A stretch of DNA of 64,000 nt from Archangium lipolyticum (GTDB lineage Bacteria; Myxococcota; Myxococcia; Myxococcales; Myxococcaceae): NCBI RefSeq assembly GCF_024623785.1, contig NZ_JANKBZ010000008.1:310001-374000 (forward strand), read 5' to 3'. This document shows positions 21,137 to 30,351 of this stretch, one piece after another (the first letter of the stretch is position 1; each line of letters starts with the position of its first letter). The notes below the pieces were generated by a model. It made no database searches, was not told the DNA's origin, and saw nothing but the letters and a program-made list of their open reading frames with translations. Made by a program: the position numbers and the translations under genes.

Positions 21137-21472
21137 TCAGGTCAGGTTCTTGTTCACCAGCGCCGTCATCTCGAACATGGTGACGGACTTCTTCCCGCCG
21201 AAGATGGGCTTGAGCTTGTCGTCGGCGTTGATCTGCCGCTTGTTCTTGGCATCCTGGAGGTTGTTCTTCTTGATGTAGTCCCAGATCTTGCTGACGACCT
21301 GGGTGCGGGGCAGCGGCTTGTTGCCGACGATCTCCGCCAGAGCGGCGGACGGAGTCATCTCCTTCATGAACGCCGCGTTCGGCTTGCGCTTGCCAGCCGC
21401 GGACTTCTTGGCGGCGGGAGCCTTCTTCGCGGCGGGAGCCTTCTTCGCGGCGGTGGTCTTCTTGGCGGCCAT
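21137..21472 (-). CDS. SWIB/MDM2-domain protein with histone-H1-like tail
   Basis: 111 residues. Residues 1-32 are a lysine/alanine-rich tail (MAAKKTTAAKKAPAAKK...) with a tandem KAPAAK repeat, like the C-termini of histone H1. Residues 33-111 are a SWIB/MDM2 fold (MTPSAALAEIVGNKPLPR, KIWDYIKKNNLQD, INADDKLKPIFGG). Such proteins occur in myxobacteria and chlamydiae; a DNA-associated role is inferred from the tail and from eukaryotic SWIB in chromatin remodelling. GGAGGAG lies upstream of ATG 21472. The long upstream extension in the same frame is a shadow of the divergent epimerase gene. Confidence 0.9.
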   Translation of the reverse strand: MAAKKTTAAKKAPAAKKAPAAKKSAAGKRKPNAAFMKEMTPSAALAEIVGNKPLPRTQVVSKIWDYIKKNNLQDAKNKRQINADDKLKPIFGGKKSVTMFEMTALVNKNLT

Positions 21473-21606
21473 TCTGTTCGGATCTCCTCCCCCTGATTCC
21501 AGTGTCCAGGGGCGTTGCACGGCTTGTTCACACCCTGAGCCGTCGAGCGCTCCTAGCACGCCCGAGGCCGAAAAACAGCCCTCCGCTGCATTTTTCCCTC
21601 TGAGGG

Positions 21607-21635
21607 CCGAGGGGAAAATAGTGGTTCTCCCTCGG
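21607..21635. promoter_or_regulatory. Inverted repeat in divergent promoter region
   Basis: CCGAGGG (21607-21613) and CCCTCGG (21629-21635) flank an A/T-rich 15-bp core between the SWIB gene (-) and the epimerase gene (+). It could be an operator or simply part of a promoter; there is no second copy to support it. Confidence 0.3.
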
Positions 21636-21668
21636 AAGGGAAGAGTGTTTTCTCGGGGAAAGCACACC

Positions 21669-22652
21669 ATGTTGAACACACTCATCACTGGCGCGAACGG
21701 TTTCCTGGGCTCCTGGCTGGTGCGCGCGCTCACCGCGAGGGGACATGTAGCAACCTGTTTCATCCGTCCCGGAAGTGACGTGTCGGGTCTGATCGGGTTG
21801 GAGTACGAGAGGGTGGACGGAGACGTGACGGACGCGGCCAGCCTGGCCCGCGCCGTCCAGGGACGGGACGTGGTCTTCCACCTGGCGGGCCTGCGCCGCG
21901 CCGCCACGCGCGAGGACTTCCTGCGCGTCAACGCCGAGGGGACCCGGCTGTTGTGCGAGGCCCTGGTGGCCTCCTCCGGGAAGAAGCCGCGGCTGGTGCT
22001 GGCCGGCTCGCTGGGCGCCTCGGGGCCCTCCACGCCGGAGAGGCCCCGGACAGAGGAGGATCCGCTGCGGCCCGCGGAGTGGTACGGCGAGAGCAAGGCC
22101 GAGGCCGAGCGCATCGCCTTCTCGTACGCGGATCGGCTGCCGGTGACGGTGGTGCGCCCGCCGCGCATCGTGGGGCCGGGGGACCGCGAGAACCTCCTCA
22201 TCTTCAAGCTGGTATCGCGGGGTCTGCGGCTGGAACTGGGCGGTGGACCCCGGCCACTGACGCTGGTGGACGTGGAGGACGTGGTGGACCTGCTGTTGCT
22301 GCTGGCCGAGCGAGAGGAGGCCCTTGGCCAATCCTTCTTCATAGGTCACCCCCGGCCCTTCACGCTGGAGGAACTGCAGGACCTCGCGGCCGCGGAGCTG
22401 GGGGTGAAGCCGCGCACGGTGCGACTGTCGCCTGGTGTACTGACGGCGCTGGCGACCGTGGCCGATGGGGTGACGCGGGTGACGGGCCGACGCCTGCCGC
22501 TCAACCGGAAGTTCGCGCGGCAGCTGCTGGTGCCGGCCTGGACGTGCTCGAGCGCCAGGGCCGAGCGCCTGCTGGGCTTCCGCGCCACGAGGGACCCGGC
22601 CGACTCCATCCGCCGCAGCGCCCGCTGGTACAGGGAGCAGGGCTGGTTGTGA
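21669..22652 (+). CDS. NAD-dependent epimerase/dehydratase (extended SDR)
   Basis: 327 residues. Rossmann motif TGANGFLGSWL near residue 7, then DVVFHLAGL and a catalytic YGESKAEAE (YxxxK) near residue 138, with the VVRPPRIVGPGD stretch that contacts substrate. Resembles NAD(P)-dependent sugar or steroid epimerases; the substrate is not determinable. ATG 21669 matches the usual family start; the upstream frame has no coding character. It stands alone, divergent from the SWIB gene and 188 bp before a lipoprotein gene. Confidence 0.9.
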   Translation: MLNTLITGANGFLGSWLVRALTARGHVATCFIRPGSDVSGLIGLEYERVDGDVTDAASLARAVQGRDVVFHLAGLRRAATREDFLRVNAEGTRLLCEALVASSGKKPRLVLAGSLGASGPSTPERPRTEEDPLRPAEWYGESKAEAERIAFSYADRLPVTVVRPPRIVGPGDRENLLIFKLVSRGLRLELGGGPRPLTLVDVEDVVDLLLLLAEREEALGQSFFIGHPRPFTLEELQDLAAAELGVKPRTVRLSPGVLTALATVADGVTRVTGRRLPLNRKFARQLLVPAWTCSSARAERLLGFRATRDPADSIRRSARWYREQGWL

Positions 22653-22840
22653 GCGCGGCATCCGCGCGTCTGGTTCTGTCGTACGCCCCACGAAGATCGC
22701 GGAAATCCATCAGGAGGGCTCACGGTCCCTGGGATTTCCGAGTCACCTGCCACACAGAGCCGTCAGACGTCCCGTGTGAGCACGCGTTGGAATGGCCACT
22801 GCATCGCGAGACGGTGGAACACGCAGGAGGAGGCACCACC

Positions 22841-23338
22841 ATGCGCTTGCAGTGGCTCTTGCTCGCTCTCGTCGTCACGAGCTGTGAGCTCACACACCTG
22901 GAGCAGCCGGATCTGCGGCCAACGGACTTCGTCTGGACGATGGCGGGCTGCGAGGATCTCACCCTCTACCTGGGCGGTCATGCGGAAGAGAGCGCGTTGA
23001 GCTTCACCGTGGAGGATCTGGTGAGACAGGCGGCCCTGGCCCACCAGACGACCACGACCACCTTCGAGCTTCCCGACCCGCGCGCGGAGTTGGCGCAGTG
23101 GAGGGGGCAGATCCTCTTCAACACCATCTGCGGGGAGAACCCGAGACGCATCAGGCCCTACAGGAAGTACCTGGCCACGGCGGGAACCGTGACGGTGACC
23201 ATCAAGCTCGAGGACGACGTGTCCACGCCACACGTGGACATCCAGATGAGGGACGTGGTCTTCGACATCGACGGAACGCCCCAGCGCCTCCCGTGGTTCG
23301 AGGCCCACGGCATCCCGGTCGGCAAGTCCTCGGAGTGA
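22841..23338 (+). CDS. Small lipoprotein of unknown function
   Basis: 165 residues from an ATG behind a strong AGGAGGAGG. A short signal peptide ends at VTSC (Cys15), a good lipobox. The mature part is mixed alpha/beta with threonine-rich segment AHQTTTTTFELPD near residue 70 and two further cysteines (about 33 and 98) that might form a disulfide. No recognised domain. Confidence 0.75.
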   Translation: MRLQWLLLALVVTSCELTHLEQPDLRPTDFVWTMAGCEDLTLYLGGHAEESALSFTVEDLVRQAALAHQTTTTTFELPDPRAELAQWRGQILFNTICGENPRRIRPYRKYLATAGTVTVTIKLEDDVSTPHVDIQMRDVVFDIDGTPQRLPWFEAHGIPVGKSSE

Positions 23339-23624
23339 GGGCCGCGGGTGGAGTCGGTCCCATCTGATGTATCCCAAAAACCCACAGCGGGCGGCCCAGG
23401 GCCGTGCGCCGTGTCGGCTCGTGCGCACCGGGCAGGCGGTCGGTGAAGGCCCCGCGGCCGCGCATCGATGAGCGCGCGAAGCCCTCAAGCTACCCGGGGA
23501 AAGCGCAGGTTGCTCGACTGCTCCGCTCAGCGGCCCCTGCCCGGCCTTCTCCGTCGCATTCGGCGAATTCAGCGGCCATTAGCGCGGTTGACACACGCCG
23601 GACTCCAATGTCAGGAAGCCCGCC
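23339..23624. other. Intergenic region ahead of the ether-lipid operon
   Basis: 286 bp with no recognisable gene. A perfect -35 hexamer TTGACA lies at 23588-23593, 31 bp before the operon's first start codon, but no acceptable -10 stands 16-18 bp after it. The operon promoter is presumably here. Confidence 0.4.
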
Positions 23625-24296
23625 TTGTCCATGCCCGCGAAAGCTGCCTTCTACGATGTCGACGGGACGCTGGTGAAGACCAACGTCGTCCACGTCTACG
23701 CCTATTACGCGATGAACCGGGGCTCGCTGCTGGGAACCCTGGGGAGGACCCTGTCCACCGCCGCGAGCGTGCCCCTCTTCGCCGCCATGGACGCGGTGAA
23801 TCGCAAGGCCTTCAACGAATTCTTCTACCGGTACTACGCCGGCCTGTCCGAGGACCGGCTCGTCTCCATCGCCGAGGACATGTTCGAGGACGTGCTCAAG
23901 CCCGCCCTCTACGAGCAGACGCGTGACCTCATCGATCAGGCGCGCCGCGTCGGCTGCCGCATCGTGCTCGTCACCGGAGCGCTGGACTTCAGCATGCGCC
24001 CGCTGGCCCGCTACCTGGGCGCGGACGACATGATCGCCAACAAGATGCAGTTCGTCGGCGGCAAGGCCACCGGCAAGGTGATTCCCCCCATCATCGAGGG
24101 AGCGAACAAGGCCAACGCCATCCGCTCCTACTGCGTGCGCGAGGGCCTGGCGCTCGAGCAGTGCCACGGCTACTCCGACAGCGCCTCCGACTACGCGATG
24201 CTGTCCGTCGTGGGACGGCCCACCGCCGTCAACCCGGACATGCGCCTGCGCTCCATCGCCCGGGCCTACAACTGGCCCATCCTCGACCTCAAGTAA
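23625..24296 (+). CDS. HAD-IB family phosphatase (first gene of ether-lipid operon)
   Basis: 223 residues. Motif I DVDGTL near residue 11, motif II in VLVTGA near 117, and motif III GYSDSASDYAML near 183, typical of HAD subfamily IB (SerB-like). A conserved PPIIEGANKANAIRSY segment precedes motif III. It probably dephosphorylates a lipid or glycerol-phosphate intermediate, judged from the neighbours. The TTG at 23625 is spaced better from AGGAAG than the ATG at 23631; either could be the start. It is 18 bp from the next gene, and from memory a HAD phosphatase belongs to the elb ether-lipid cluster of Myxococcus. Confidence 0.85.
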   Translation: MSMPAKAAFYDVDGTLVKTNVVHVYAYYAMNRGSLLGTLGRTLSTAASVPLFAAMDAVNRKAFNEFFYRYYAGLSEDRLVSIAEDMFEDVLKPALYEQTRDLIDQARRVGCRIVLVTGALDFSMRPLARYLGADDMIANKMQFVGGKATGKVIPPIIEGANKANAIRSYCVREGLALEQCHGYSDSASDYAMLSVVGRPTAVNPDMRLRSIARAYNWPILDLK

Positions 24297-24314
24297 CGGA
24301 AAGCCCCCTTCGAC

Positions 24315-25928
24315 ATGCGCCCGCTCAAGACGCTCCAGAAGCTCTACGACGAGGAAAGCCAGGTGGTCATCACCGAGAAGGGCAGCCCCCCGCGGGCGCT
24401 CTTCTCCGGGGAGAACTTCCTCCTCGAGAACCTGCCCGTGGGCACCCGGGTCATCTTCCCCCGGCCGCCCCTGGCCGGTGTGCCCAACGTCAAGGCCGCC
24501 ATCCGCTGGGCCATCAACCACCCCGAGGGCATGGAGCCGCTGCACGCCCTGCTCCGCCCGGGGATGAAGCTCACCTGCGTCATCGACGACATCTCCGTCC
24601 CGCTGCCCCCCATGGCCACGCCGGACGTGCGCCAGTCCATCCTCGAGGTGGTGCTGGAGCTGTGCGCCGACTCGGGCGTGGACGACATCCACCTGGTCAT
24701 CGCCAACGCCCTGCACCGCCGCATGACGGAGGGCGAGATGCGGCGCATGGTGGGCCAGAAGATCTACGACGCCTACTACCCGGACCGGTACTACAACCAT
24801 GACGCCGAGGATCCGGACGGCATGGTGGAGCTGGAGCGCACCCCGTGCGGCTCGCACGTGGTGGCCGTCAACCGGCGCGTGGCCGAGAGCGACCTCATCG
24901 TCTACGTCAACGTCAACTTCGTGCCCATGAACGGCGGTCACAAGTCCATGGGCACCGGCGTGGCCAACTACGCGAGCCTCCGGGCGCACCACAACCCGAA
25001 GACGATCCGCGAGTCCAAGAGCTACATGGAGCCGGGCCACAGCGAGCTGTACCGGCGCAACGAGCGCATCGGCAAGGCGATCGACAAGCACCTCAAGGTG
25101 TTCCACATCGAGACGGCGCTGAACAACCGCATGTTCGGCCCGGGCGTGGACTTCCTCCACAAGAAGGAGGAGGACTACACCGAGGGCGACCGGCTGAAGT
25201 TCCACGCCATGCGCTACGCGCTGTCGAAGATGCCGCGCGCGGCGGCGCGCAAGGTGCTCAACTCCATCCCCGCGCCCTATGACGTGACGGGCGTGTTCGC
25301 CGGAGCCACCGAGCCCACCCACGCCAAGACGCTGGAGAAGAGCTGGCAGCAGTACGTGGTGCCGGTGCAGGGGCAGAGCGACATCGTCATCTTCCCCATC
25401 CCGTTCATCTCGCCCTACAGCGTCAACTCCATCCTCAACCCGCTGCTGGTGCAGGTGATGGGGCTGGGCTACTTCTTCAACCTCAACCGCGGCGTGCCGC
25501 TGGTGAAGAAGGGCGGTGTGCTCATCCTCACCCACCCGGCCTTCGACGAGTTCGATCCCGTCCAGCACCCCAGCTACATCGAGTTCTTCAACCGGGTGCT
25601 GCCCGAGACGCGTGACGCGGTGCAGATCGAACAGAAGTACGAGCGCGAGTTCGCGGAGAACCCCAGCTACGTGCACCTGTACCGCAAGGGCAACGCCTAC
25701 CACGGCGTGCACCCGCTCTACATGTGGTACTGGGGCGAGAACGGCCGCCAGCACGTGGGCAAGGTCATCGTCGCGGGCGCGGAGAACAACCACGTCCCGG
25801 CCCTGCTCGGCTGGGACCGCACCGACACCCTCACCGAGGCCATCGAGGAGGCGCGCGGCTTCATGGGCCGCTCGGCCAGCATCAGCCTGCTGCGCATCGC
25901 CCCCACCGTCATGGTCGACGTGAAGTAA
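24315..25928 (+). CDS. LarA-like (DUF2088) protein of the ether-lipid operon
   Basis: 537 residues. The N-terminal half matches the LarA/DUF2088 fold of nickel-pincer lactate racemase: IDDISVPLPPM, the histidine stretch ANALHRRMTEGE near 134, and the lysine of GGHKSMGTGVA near 210, which corresponds to the lysine that carries the pincer cofactor in LarA. The C-terminal half (FISPYSVNSILNPLLVQVMG onward) is less familiar. Activity is unknown; the operon suggests a redox or isomerase step on a lipid or glycerol precursor. No lar maturation genes are nearby. Confidence 0.75.
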   Translation: MRPLKTLQKLYDEESQVVITEKGSPPRALFSGENFLLENLPVGTRVIFPRPPLAGVPNVKAAIRWAINHPEGMEPLHALLRPGMKLTCVIDDISVPLPPMATPDVRQSILEVVLELCADSGVDDIHLVIANALHRRMTEGEMRRMVGQKIYDAYYPDRYYNHDAEDPDGMVELERTPCGSHVVAVNRRVAESDLIVYVNVNFVPMNGGHKSMGTGVANYASLRAHHNPKTIRESKSYMEPGHSELYRRNERIGKAIDKHLKVFHIETALNNRMFGPGVDFLHKKEEDYTEGDRLKFHAMRYALSKMPRAAARKVLNSIPAPYDVTGVFAGATEPTHAKTLEKSWQQYVVPVQGQSDIVIFPIPFISPYSVNSILNPLLVQVMGLGYFFNLNRGVPLVKKGGVLILTHPAFDEFDPVQHPSYIEFFNRVLPETRDAVQIEQKYEREFAENPSYVHLYRKGNAYHGVHPLYMWYWGENGRQHVGKVIVAGAENNHVPALLGWDRTDTLTEAIEEARGFMGRSASISLLRIAPTVMVDVK

Positions 25929-25947
25929 GCCCCCCGGATTCCCCACG

Positions 25948-28900
25948 ATGAGTCTCCCCGAGCTGAACGTCACCCAGGTCTTCACCGGCAAGCGCCTGCT
26001 CTTCGCGGGCTCCACCGGCTTCGTGGGCAAGGTCACCCTGTCCATGCTCCTGTCGCGCTACGGCGAGGTGCTGGACAAGCTCTATGTGCTGGTGCGCAAG
26101 GGCAGTGCCCCGTCCGCCGAGCGGCGCTTCTTCGACAAGGTGGCCACCAGCGAGCCCTTCCAGCCGCTGCGCGACACCTATGGCGAGGCAGGCGCGCTGG
26201 AGTTCATCCGCCGCAAGGTGGAGGTGCTCGACGGCGACATCACCGACCCGCTCATGGGCCTCACCCCCGAGCAGGCGGACGCGCTCACCGGCAAGGTGTC
26301 CGCCATCATCAACTGCGCGGGCCTGGTGTCCTTCAACCCGTCGCTGGAGGTGGGCCTCAACGTCAACACCCACGGCGTGAAGTACACCGTGGAGCTGGCG
26401 CTCAAGTGGGGCGTGCCGCTGGTGCACATGTCCACCGCCTTCGTGGCCGGCAACCGCAGCGGGCTCGTCTTCGAGGACGAGGACGTGGTGGGCTACTTCC
26501 CGCGCCGGGACGAGCTGGACGGGCGCGACTTCAGCCTGGAGCAGGAGCTCGCGGACGCGGAAAAAATCGTGGCCCGGCTGCGCGAGCAGGCGGATGACAA
26601 GGCGCTGGCATCCCTCTTCCGCAAGAAGGCGCTGGAGCGGCTGGAGCAGGAGGGCCGCGACGCCACGGACGAGAAGACGCTGCGCCTGGCGGTGGGCCGT
26701 GAGCGCAAGCTGTGGCTCTCCGGCGAGCTGGTGCGCGCCGGCATGGAGCGGGCGAAGCACTGGGGCTGGCCCAACACGTACACGTACACCAAGAGCCTGG
26801 GCGAGCAGGTCATGGCCAGTACGCCGGGCCTGCGCTACGCCATCGTCCGGCCCTCCATCGTGGAGTCCGCCCAGCACTTCCCCTTCCCCGGGTGGAACGA
26901 GGGCTTCACCACGTCGGCGCCGCTGGCCTTCGCCGGCATCAAGGGCCATCGCAACATCCCCGCGGGCGAGCGCGCCATCCTGGACATCATCCCGGTGGAC
27001 CAGGTGGCCGGCGCCACCATCGGCATCACCGCGCACTCCATGCAGGTGGAGGAGCGGCGCGTCTACCACCTGTCCAGCGGTGACGTGAATCCGTTCTACG
27101 CCAGCCGCTCCATCGAGCTGGTGGGCCTGTACCGGCGCCGCTACTACCGCAACAAGGAGACGGGCAACGCGCTGCTCAACGAGCTGCGCTCGCGCGTCGA
27201 GCCGATGCCGGTGAGCCGCCCGGTGTTCGAGAACCTCAGCGCCCCCATGTTCGTCAAGGGCGCGCGCTTCCTGCGTCAGGTCATCGACGAGGTGAAGCCC
27301 GCCTGGGGCGCGCCCTCGGTGCAGGCCGTGCTGGAGCGCGCCCGAGAGAAGCTGGACGACGTGGAGAACCAGGCCATGAGCCTGGTGGGGCTCATCGAGC
27401 TCTTCCTCCCCTTCCTCTACGACAACCGCTACGTCTTCCGCTGCGACAACACCCGCTCGGTGTACGCGCGCATGGCCCACCATGACCGGGTCCGCATTCC
27501 CTGGGCCCCGGAGGCCATCGACTGGCGCGTCTACTTCCTCGACACCCACCTGCCCGGCCTGGAGAAGTGGGTGTTCCCGGGCCTCGAGGAGGAGACGAAG
27601 AAGCGCACCGTCATCCCCGCGCACAGGGACTTGCTGGAGATGCTCGAGGCCAGCGTCAACGCGTGGCGCCACCGGGTGGCCTTCCGCTACGCCGCCGACG
27701 AGAAGGAGGAGCGCCTCACCTACGGCGAGGTCAACCGCTACGCCAACCGCGTGGGCAGCTTCCTGATGAAGGAAGGCGTGAAGCGCGGCGAGCGGGTGAT
27801 GATCCTCTCGGAGAACCGGCCCGAGTGGCCCGTCTCCTACTTCGGCATCCTGCGCGCGGGCGCCACCGCCGTGCCGGTGGACCCGAGCCTCACCGAGTCG
27901 GAGGTGGTCAACATCGCCCGGCGCTCCGAGGCGAAGGTGCTGCTGCTCTCGGAGCAGACGGCCGAGGACCTCCCCGGCATCCAGGCGTCGCTCACCGCGG
28001 CGGGCCTGTCCACGCGCGTGGCCAGCCTCGCCGAGGCGATGAGTGGAGATCCGGCGTACCCGGACAGCATCGGCCCGGTACGCCGCACGGCCGCCGCGGA
28101 CGACGTGGCCAGCCTCATCTTCACCTCGGGCACCACGGGCACGCCCAAGGGCGTGATGCTCACCCACCGCAACTTCGCCTCGCTCATCGCGAAGCTGGCG
28201 GGCGCATTCGACGTGGGCGTGGGCGACGGCGTCCTCTCCGTGCTGCCGCTGCACCACACCTTCGAGTTCTCCGCCGGCTTCCTCACGCCCTTCTCGCGCG
28301 GCACGGAGATTACCTACATCGACGAGCTCACCTCGGACCGGCTGGGCGAGGTGTTCGAGACGGGCCGTGTGTCGGCCATGATTGGCGTGCCCGCGCTGTG
28401 GCAGCTGCTGCACCGCAAGGTGACGCAGGAGATGGCGAGCCGGCCGCCGCTGGTGGAGCAGGCGCTCAAGTCGCTCATGGCGGCGCACGGCGAGCTGCGC
28501 AACCGCAGCAGCCTCAACCTGGGCAAGCTGCTCTTCTGGCCGGTGCACCGCAAGTTCGGCGGGAAGATCAAGTTCCTGGTGTCGGGAGGCTCGGCGCTGC
28601 CGGACGACGTGCACAAGGCCTTCCACCAGATGGGCTTCAACATCATCGAGGGCTATGGCCTCACCGAGGCGGCCCCGGTGCTGACGGTGTCCGAGACGAA
28701 CGTCAACAAGCGTCAGCCGGGCACGGTGGGCAAGGCGCTGCCCGGCATCGAGCTGCGCATCCTCGAACCGGACAACGAGGGCATCGGCGAGGTGCTCGCC
28801 CGCGGCCCCAACGTGATGACGGGCTACTTCGGGGACAAGGAGTCCACCGACGCCGTCCTCAAGGAGGGCTGGCTGTACACCGGCGACCTGGGGCGCCTGG

Positions 28901-30351
28901 ACGCCGAGGGCCGGCTGTACCTGATGGGCCGCAAGAAGGACGTCATCATCGACGCCAACGGGAAGAACGTGTACCCGGACGAGCTCGAGGAGGTGTACGG
29001 CCCCCACTCGCACATCAAGGAGCTGTCCATCGTCGGCCTGCCCGACGAGGCCGGCGGAGAGAAGGTCGCCTGCCTGTGCGTGCCCGACTACAAGGAGCGG
29101 CCGCGCGAGGAGGTGCGCCGCGAGCTGGAGGAGCACTTCCGCAAGACGGGCATGGAGATGCCCTTCTACCGCCGCGTGAAGGTGCTGCGCTTCTGGGACG
29201 GCGAGCTGCCGCGCACCTCGTCGCGCAAGGTGAAGCGCAAGGTGGTGGTGGAGGAGCTCAAGCGGCTGGAGCGGCTGGCCTCCTCGGGCGAGAAGGCCCG
29301 CGAGAAGGTGCAGGGCACCGGCGGCGTCGCCGACTGGCTCTACCCGCTCATCGCCGAGGTGGTGAACAAGCCCCTCACCGACATCCGCCCCGAGGCCCGT
29401 CTCTCGGTGGACCTGGGGCTGGACTCGCTGATGCTCACCGAGCTGTCCGTGGCCCTGGAGCAGGCCGGTGTGCCGCTGCCCGCGGTGAACGATCTGACGC
29501 ACGTGCAGACGGTGGAGGATCTGCGCAAGCTGGTGGTCGCCAGCGGGCGCCGCCCCGCCGTGGAGACGCGCGCCAAGGACATCTCCCGCGAGGCCGAGAG
29601 GTCCGAGGAGGTCGAGATTCCGGTGCCGGAGCCGCTGGTGGCGGTGGGCCGGCAGTTGGTGCGGCTCGGCCAGCAGGCCCTCTTCGGCGGCATGTTCGAC
29701 GTGAAGGTGACGGGCGAGCCCTTCATCCCGATGAACCGCAACTTCCTCGTCATCGCCAACCACACGAGCCACCTGGACATGGGGCTCATCAAGGTGGTGC
29801 TCGGCGAGCAGGGACAGCGGCTCACCACGCTCGCGGCGCGCGACTACTTCTTCGACACGCCGCTCAAGCGCGCGTACTTCGAGAACTTCACGGACCTCAT
29901 CCCCATGGACCGGCACGGCTCGCTGCGCGAGTCGCTGCGGTTGGCCGGCAGCGCCCTGCAGCAGGGCTTCAACCTGCTCATCTTCCCCGAGGGCACCCGC
30001 TCGACGACGGGAGAGCTGCTCGAGTTCAAGCCCACCCTGGGGTACCTCGCGCTCACCTACAAGGTGGACGTGCTGCCCATCTACGTGAAGGGCGCCTACG
30101 AGGCGCTGCCCAAGGGCCGCATGCTGCCCAAGTCGCGCGAGCTGGGAGCCCACATCGGGCCCGCGCTGACGTACGAGATGCTGCGCGCGAAGACGCAGGG
30201 CATGGCGCGCTCGGAGAGCTACCGCTACGCCACGAAGCTGGCCGAGGACTCCATCCGGGCGCTCGCCGCCGGCCGGGTGCTGAGCTTCGCGGAGTCCGCC
30301 ACGGTGGAGGAGCAGCGCCGCGCGCTGTCCTCGGGAGGGAGTGAGTCGTGA
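25948..30351 (+). CDS. elbD: ElbD-like multifunctional ether-lipid enzyme (reductase, AMP-ligase, ACP, acyltransferase)
   Basis: 1467 residues in four parts. Residues 10-430: thioester/fatty-acyl reductase with GSTGFVG (21-27) and a YxxxK near 280. About 560-1110: AMP-forming acyl ligase with FTSGTTGTPKG near 725 and YTGDLG. About 1125-1200: acyl carrier domain with LGLDSL, Ser near 1158. About 1235-1450: PlsC-type acyltransferase with NHTSHLD (HX4D) near 1270 and FPEGTRS near 1346. This order fits ElbD, the multifunctional enzyme of myxobacterial ether-lipid synthesis needed for fruiting and sporulation. A plausible route is acyl activation, loading to the carrier, reduction and transfer to glycerol-phosphate. 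Its stop overlaps the next start (GTGA). Confidence 0.88.
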   Translation: MSLPELNVTQVFTGKRLLFAGSTGFVGKVTLSMLLSRYGEVLDKLYVLVRKGSAPSAERRFFDKVATSEPFQPLRDTYGEAGALEFIRRKVEVLDGDITDPLMGLTPEQADALTGKVSAIINCAGLVSFNPSLEVGLNVNTHGVKYTVELALKWGVPLVHMSTAFVAGNRSGLVFEDEDVVGYFPRRDELDGRDFSLEQELADAEKIVARLREQADDKALASLFRKKALERLEQEGRDATDEKTLRLAVGRERKLWLSGELVRAGMERAKHWGWPNTYTYTKSLGEQVMASTPGLRYAIVRPSIVESAQHFPFPGWNEGFTTSAPLAFAGIKGHRNIPAGERAILDIIPVDQVAGATIGITAHSMQVEERRVYHLSSGDVNPFYASRSIELVGLYRRRYYRNKETGNALLNELRSRVEPMPVSRPVFENLSAPMFVKGARFLRQVIDEVKPAWGAPSVQAVLERAREKLDDVENQAMSLVGLIELFLPFLYDNRYVFRCDNTRSVYARMAHHDRVRIPWAPEAIDWRVYFLDTHLPGLEKWVFPGLEEETKKRTVIPAHRDLLEMLEASVNAWRHRVAFRYAADEKEERLTYGEVNRYANRVGSFLMKEGVKRGERVMILSENRPEWPVSYFGILRAGATAVPVDPSLTESEVVNIARRSEAKVLLLSEQTAEDLPGIQASLTAAGLSTRVASLAEAMSGDPAYPDSIGPVRRTAAADDVASLIFTSGTTGTPKGVMLTHRNFASLIAKLAGAFDVGVGDGVLSVLPLHHTFEFSAGFLTPFSRGTEITYIDELTSDRLGEVFETGRVSAMIGVPALWQLLHRKVTQEMASRPPLVEQALKSLMAAHGELRNRSSLNLGKLLFWPVHRKFGGKIKFLVSGGSALPDDVHKAFHQMGFNIIEGYGLTEAAPVLTVSETNVNKRQPGTVGKALPGIELRILEPDNEGIGEVLARGPNVMTGYFGDKESTDAVLKEGWLYTGDLGRLDAEGRLYLMGRKKDVIIDANGKNVYPDELEEVYGPHSHIKELSIVGLPDEAGGEKVACLCVPDYKERPREEVRRELEEHFRKTGMEMPFYRRVKVLRFWDGELPRTSSRKVKRKVVVEELKRLERLASSGEKAREKVQGTGGVADWLYPLIAEVVNKPLTDIRPEARLSVDLGLDSLMLTELSVALEQAGVPLPAVNDLTHVQTVEDLRKLVVASGRRPAVETRAKDISREAERSEEVEIPVPEPLVAVGRQLVRLGQQALFGGMFDVKVTGEPFIPMNRNFLVIANHTSHLDMGLIKVVLGEQGQRLTTLAARDYFFDTPLKRAYFENFTDLIPMDRHGSLRESLRLAGSALQQGFNLLIFPEGTRSTTGELLEFKPTLGYLALTYKVDVLPIYVKGAYEALPKGRMLPKSRELGAHIGPALTYEMLRAKTQGMARSESYRYATKLAEDSIRALAAGRVLSFAESATVEEQRRALSSGGSES

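Noticed and set aside
21400-21470. Short direct repeats that might suggest a CRISPR or tandem element
   Set aside because: They encode the AAKK/KAPAAK tail of the SWIB protein and are codon-level repeats.
23588-23616. TTGACA followed by a presumed -10 before the ether-lipid operon
   Set aside because: No acceptable -10 at 16-18 bp; kept only as a remark in the intergenic entry.
25909-30153. A 1414-residue open frame on the minus strand opposite elbD
   Set aside because: It is His/Gln/Arg/Leu-rich with no motifs and mirrors the GC-rich third codon positions of a clearly real gene on the plus strand.
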